Positions 6,293-8,527 of a stretch of DNA of 8,527 nucleotides are shown piece after piece (within the stretch, counting starts at the first letter, position 1; each line of letters begins with the position of its first letter). The notes below the pieces were generated by a model. The model searched no databases and had not been told where the DNA came from. It saw nothing but the letters and a program-made list of their open reading frames with translations. The stretch spans positions 1-8,527 of the forward strand of contig WQTN01000103.1 of assembly GCA_009786295.1 (NCBI GenBank). The letters run 5' to 3'. This DNA is from Methanomassiliicoccaceae archaeon. Lineage in GTDB: Archaea > Thermoplasmatota > Thermoplasmata > Methanomassiliicoccales > Methanomethylophilaceae. The translations under genes and the position numbers were made by a program.

Positions 6293-6841
6293 ATGAGCGA
6301 AGAGTCCGTCAGCAAGCCCCTTGATATCATAAGGAACATGAAAGGCGTCGTGAACGCATTCTATCTTGACAAAACGATCCTCGGACAGATGAGAGAGGAG
6401 GAGGATAAAGTGAAGGCGATGGGCAACATCACCGTGCACAACGAGGGATTCAGCGAGGCTCTCATTAGAGACCATGTCATCGCAATAATAAAGGATCCGC
6501 GCTTCAGGCCCCCGCCTGAGCCGACGGTCGTGCTTGTGTCCAACGCCGGCGAGATAATGGGGCTGGAGGTGTTCCCGTTCACAGCCAAGGAATATCTCAA
6601 CAAAGAAGGGGTCGTATGGCTTTCAGACGCATTCGTCCTTTTCCCGGAGGTCAAAGGCATGGGCGGCGAGAGATTCATCATGCCGCCGGTGTCGTTCCCC
6701 GAACTGAATGAGAGCAATGGCTGTAAAGATGTGGTGTCATGCAGCCCTGCGCCCACCTGCGACCTTCTGATGAGAACTTATTATAAGCTCAAGGACGACC
6801 CCAAACTGGCAAGCGTCCTTGTGGGCTACAACGACATATGA
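6293..6841 (+). CDS. Unrecognised 182-aa protein with CX5CX5C cluster
   Basis: I do not recognise this protein. It is soluble, with no signal peptide or membrane segment. Visible features: a charged N-terminal helix region (residues 1-60, with REEEDKVKAMG), a proline-rich turn RFRPPPEP (71-77), a beta-strand-like VVLVSNAGEIMGLEVFPF (79-96), an acidic/aromatic stretch VVWLSDAFVLFPE (107-119), GGERFIMPPVSFPE (124-137), and a cysteine cluster C144-X5-C150-X5-C156 followed by a helical C-terminus. The cluster is a candidate metal or Fe-S site. The start at ATG 6293 is favoured because the open frame upstream of it overlaps the CPVPC gene out of frame, and a TATA-like box lies 26 bp upstream. It sits 41 bp before ycaO on the same strand, where many methanogens have tfuA, but I see no TfuA-like features, so a link to YcaO is only a hypothesis from position. 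Confidence 0.8.
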   Translation: MSEESVSKPLDIIRNMKGVVNAFYLDKTILGQMREEEDKVKAMGNITVHNEGFSEALIRDHVIAIIKDPRFRPPPEPTVVLVSNAGEIMGLEVFPFTAKEYLNKEGVVWLSDAFVLFPEVKGMGGERFIMPPVSFPELNESNGCKDVVSCSPAPTCDLLMRTYYKLKDDPKLASVLVGYNDI

Positions 6842-6854
6842 TGCCTGGATGGGG

Positions 6855-6860
6855 TTAAAT
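6855..6860 (+). promoter_or_regulatory. Possible TATA-like box of ycaO
   Basis: TTAAAT centred near 6857, about 26 bp upstream of ATG 6883. No ribosome binding site lies between, so a leaderless ycaO message is possible. The box is a weak match, and co-transcription with the 182-aa gene 41 bp upstream is the alternative. Confidence 0.3.
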
Positions 6861-6882
6861 CCTATTACGGTATGGGCCACGC

Positions 6883-8091
6883 ATGATGCTTAACAGATGT
6901 CCGAAATATTCGCCGGCAGCGGGAATAAGGACCATACCTCCGGAGAAGACGCTGGAGAGGGTGCTTCCCCTTCTCCCGAAGATAGGGATATGCGACCCGA
7001 TGGACATCACGCCCCTTGATAACATAGGCATTCCGGTTTTTGCGGTCGACAGGCCGGGAGCATCGAAGGGAGCGGTCAAGAACTACAACGGCAAAGGCGT
7101 GACATCGGAACAGGCTAAAGCATCGGCAGCCATGGAAGCGATAGAAAGGTACAGCGCAGAAATGAGAGATACCGACGAGGTCGTATACGGGACCCTGCAG
7201 CAGGCGGGGGAAGTGGGCCTCACCGTGGACCCGAAAGATCTGATACTGCCTCTGAGAACGCTTGATATCTATGACACAGCGGAGATCGCATGGGTAGAAG
7301 GGTACGAGATGCTCAGAGGGTCTCCGGTATGGGTCCCGGCGTGCGCTGTGTTCCATCCCTATTTCCCTGATGATGATCTTCAGCTTTTCAGATACCATAC
7401 GAACGGGATAGCGTCGGGGAACACGGTCGAAGAAGCGATCCTCCACGCACTGTTCGAACTGATAGAAAGGGATGCCTGGTCGATCGCTGAGGAACGCGGC
7501 AGGGCATTTGCGGATATGATCGTGGAAGACGATTCCCTTCCGGGAAAACTCCTGAAGATGCTGGAGAGCAAAGGCGTAAAGATACATCTCAAAGACCTTA
7601 CCAACGATATCGGCGTCCCGACCATCGGCGCAGCGGCCGACGATACCGTCTCAAAGGATCCCGAACTGCTGACTATAGGAGTGGGAACGCATCTGAACCC
7701 CGAGATAGCATGCATAAGGGCGATAACGGAGGTCGCGCAGAGCAGGACCACCCACAAGCACGGCGTCAAGGGCAACGCAAGACTGCTGAAGATAGCGAAC
7801 GATATGGGCTATGACAGAATAAAAACAGTGAACACGGTATGGTACAGGGACCTCAACGAGAAACTCCGTCTTAAGGATATGAAAGACCTATCCACGCCGT
7901 ACGTTCTTGATGATATCGAGGTCGTTCTGGACAGACTTGTGGGGACGGGGTTCGATATGGTGATCGTTTCCGACCTCACCCGGCCGGAGACCGGCATACC
8001 CGTGGTAAGGATGACCGTGCCCGGCCTGGAAGTTTCCACAATGGATCCCGAGAGAGAAGGCGCCAGGCTCCGCGGCATGCCGAGTGCCTGA
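6883..8091 (+). CDS. ycaO: YcaO-family protein, methanogenesis marker 1 (McrA thioglycine formation)
   Basis: A 402-aa YcaO-domain protein of the methanogen type (marker protein 1). The family uses ATP to activate a backbone amide; in methanogens the YcaO-TfuA pair converts a glycine of the MCR alpha subunit to thioglycine. YcaO nucleotide and Mg-binding blocks are present: SEQAKASAAMEAIERYSAE (75-93), GIASGNTVEEAILHALFELI (175-194) followed by ERDAWS, and ITEVAQSR (281-288). The C-terminal domain (about 335-400) ends without the PXPXP tail of azoline-forming YcaO proteins, as expected for this subgroup. Starts at ATG 6883 or the adjacent ATG 6886; neither has a ribosome binding site. Full length for the family. 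The usual neighbour tfuA is absent from the window, both upstream, where the 182-aa orphan lies, and immediately downstream. Confidence 0.94.
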   Translation: MMLNRCPKYSPAAGIRTIPPEKTLERVLPLLPKIGICDPMDITPLDNIGIPVFAVDRPGASKGAVKNYNGKGVTSEQAKASAAMEAIERYSAEMRDTDEVVYGTLQQAGEVGLTVDPKDLILPLRTLDIYDTAEIAWVEGYEMLRGSPVWVPACAVFHPYFPDDDLQLFRYHTNGIASGNTVEEAILHALFELIERDAWSIAEERGRAFADMIVEDDSLPGKLLKMLESKGVKIHLKDLTNDIGVPTIGAAADDTVSKDPELLTIGVGTHLNPEIACIRAITEVAQSRTTHKHGVKGNARLLKIANDMGYDRIKTVNTVWYRDLNEKLRLKDMKDLSTPYVLDDIEVVLDRLVGTGFDMVIVSDLTRPETGIPVVRMTVPGLEVSTMDPEREGARLRGMPSA

Positions 8092-8113
8092 GACACCTTG
8101 TTTTAGTATTCTT

Positions 8114-8142
8114 GGACGTGACCCCCTTCCCGCCTCACGTTC
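8114..8142. repeat. Hairpin / inverted repeat ACGTGA-N13-TCACGT
   Basis: Perfect 6-bp arms ACGTGA (8116-8121) and TCACGT (8135-8140); in RNA the stem extends to 8 bp with one G-U pair (8115 with 8141) and a G-C pair (8114 with 8142). The 13-nt loop is pyrimidine only apart from one G. It lies 23 bp after the ycaO stop, behind a T-rich stretch, so it could be a 3'-end structure or a dyad operator. It lacks a following T-run, so a classic intrinsic terminator is unlikely. Confidence 0.4.
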
Positions 8143-8235
8143 TTTGGCAAGCAAATTCAGTGGTATTGTCCTAAAAGATCCCCTGCGGCAAGGTCGCTGC
8201 ACACACGTTACCTATTTATCCATACATTCATTTCC

Positions 8236-8245
8236 ATAAAATATA
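8236..8245 (+). promoter_or_regulatory. TATA-like box upstream of the exported-protein gene
   Basis: ATAAAATATA centred near 8241. Usual archaeal spacing predicts initiation around 8267, leaving a leader of about 57 nt that includes the GGAGTG ribosome binding site. The box is AT-pure in a GC-richer surrounding; function is inferred. Confidence 0.45.
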
Positions 8246-8310
8246 GGAGGCACGGCGGGCGCAAATGGGGGCAATGCATCCCTCCGGCTCATTCAGTTAA
8301 CGAAAGAATG

Positions 8311-8316
8311 GGAGTG
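8311..8316 (+). promoter_or_regulatory. Ribosome binding site GGAGTG that selects a TTG start
   Basis: GGAGTG with a 7-nt gap to TTG at 8324, the same motif and spacing as at 5421-5426. It is the main reason for choosing TTG; the ATG and GTG codons nearby are in other frames and reach stops quickly. Confidence 0.6.
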
Positions 8317-8323
8317 TGCTCAA

Positions 8324-8527
8324 TTGGCATCAAAAGATAATTATAAGAGTAAATATGGCAACAGGAAGGAGAGGAGATCCGAAAAACATCTCTCTCTTGC
8401 GTACGCAGTGCTGACATTGATGATGGTGACGGCGCTCGCGTTTTTTGTAAGCGCGCCTGCCTCAGAAGCGGCGGGCGGCTCATGGGGAGGAGACGGCACC
8501 ACGGCCGCAACTGCATTCACGATAGAT
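8324..8527 (+). CDS. Exported protein, N-terminal part with signal peptide (cut by window edge)
   Basis: Sixty-eight codons are visible and the frame is still open at the right edge. The start is TTG, chosen from the GGAGTG ribosome binding site 7 nt upstream; no in-frame ATG precedes it in the leader. The N-terminus is basic (KSKYGNRKERRSEKH, residues 8-22), followed by a hydrophobic core LSLAYAVLTLMMVTALAFFV (23-42) and a small-residue stretch SAPASEAAGGS suited to signal peptidase cleavage at about residues 48-50. After it comes glycine/threonine/alanine-rich sequence (GGSWGGDGTTAATAFTID), typical of secreted or cell-surface proteins. An N-terminal membrane anchor is the alternative. It has its own TATA-like box and is probably unrelated to the MCR genes. 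I cannot name the family from this much; surface adhesin-like proteins are one possibility. Confidence 0.65.
   Translation, partial: MASKDNYKSKYGNRKERRSEKHLSLAYAVLTLMMVTALAFFVSAPASEAAGGSWGGDGTTAATAFTID

Larger units (their letters stand above)
8092..8323. other. 232-bp intergenic region after ycaO
   Basis: No gene recognised. From left: a T-rich TTGTTTTAG at about 8099-8107 that could terminate ycaO; a hairpin at 8114-8142; roughly 90 bp with no feature I can support; a TATA-like ATAAAATATA at 8236-8245; a purine-rich leader; and the GGAGTG ribosome binding site of the next gene. I see no tRNA-like cloverleaf on either strand. Confidence 0.5.

Noticed and set aside
6865..7587. Minus-strand frame of 240 codons within ycaO
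   Set aside because: Antisense to conserved YcaO motifs, low-complexity Arg/Tyr/His-rich product, no start signal.
8265..8300. Eleven-codon upstream frame (ATG at 8265) in the leader of the exported protein
   Set aside because: The AGGAGG at 8245-8250 is 14 nt away and overlaps the TATA-like box; predicted transcription start is at or after the ATG. Probably chance.
1..8527. CRISPR array, insertion sequence, tRNA or in-frame amber (pyrrolysine) readthrough
   Set aside because: No regularly spaced repeats, transposase, terminal inverted repeats or cloverleaf were seen, and every recognised gene ends at a stop consistent with family length.

Overview
The window reads as chromosomal DNA of a methanogenic archaeon. 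Almost every gene belongs to a family found only or mainly in organisms with methyl-coenzyme M reductase (MCR). Gene order and base composition make me favour a Methanomassiliicoccales-type methanogen: mcrC sits with atwA rather than in the mcr operon, the GC content is moderate, and short leaderless-looking promoters alternate with GGAG-type ribosome binding sites. That lineage call is inference; no rRNA or mcr structural gene is present to settle it.

Left half, minus strand (about 4304 down to 1): one tightly packed operon read leftward, atwA (component A2) - mcrC - mmp3 - mmp6 - mmp5 (cut by the window edge). Gaps are 9 bp and 1 bp, followed by two 4-bp ATGA overlaps. These products are factors associated with the ATP-dependent reductive activation of MCR, which brings the nickel of F430 to Ni(I).

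Centre (4273-4477): a divergent promoter region with a TATA-like box for each direction and two short palindromes. Rightward from it runs a winged-helix DUF4443-like protein with a C-terminal DUF2111-like domain. It is translationally coupled to a small cysteine-rich protein (DUF6951-like). A second, tandem paralogue of that small protein follows 120 bp later.

Right half, plus strand: an unrecognised 182-aa protein with a CX5CX5C cluster, then a methanogen YcaO protein (methanogenesis marker 1). YcaO is the enzyme family that makes the thioglycine of McrA. Its usual partner gene tfuA is not in the window. A 232-bp spacer with a hairpin follows, then the start of an exported protein that begins with TTG and is cut by the right edge.

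Together the locus links MCR activation (left) and MCR post-translational modification (right), with a DNA-binding-like protein and several cysteine-rich small proteins between them. The least described and most interesting parts are the putative regulator fusion, the tandem CPVPC proteins and the CX5CX5C orphan next to ycaO.
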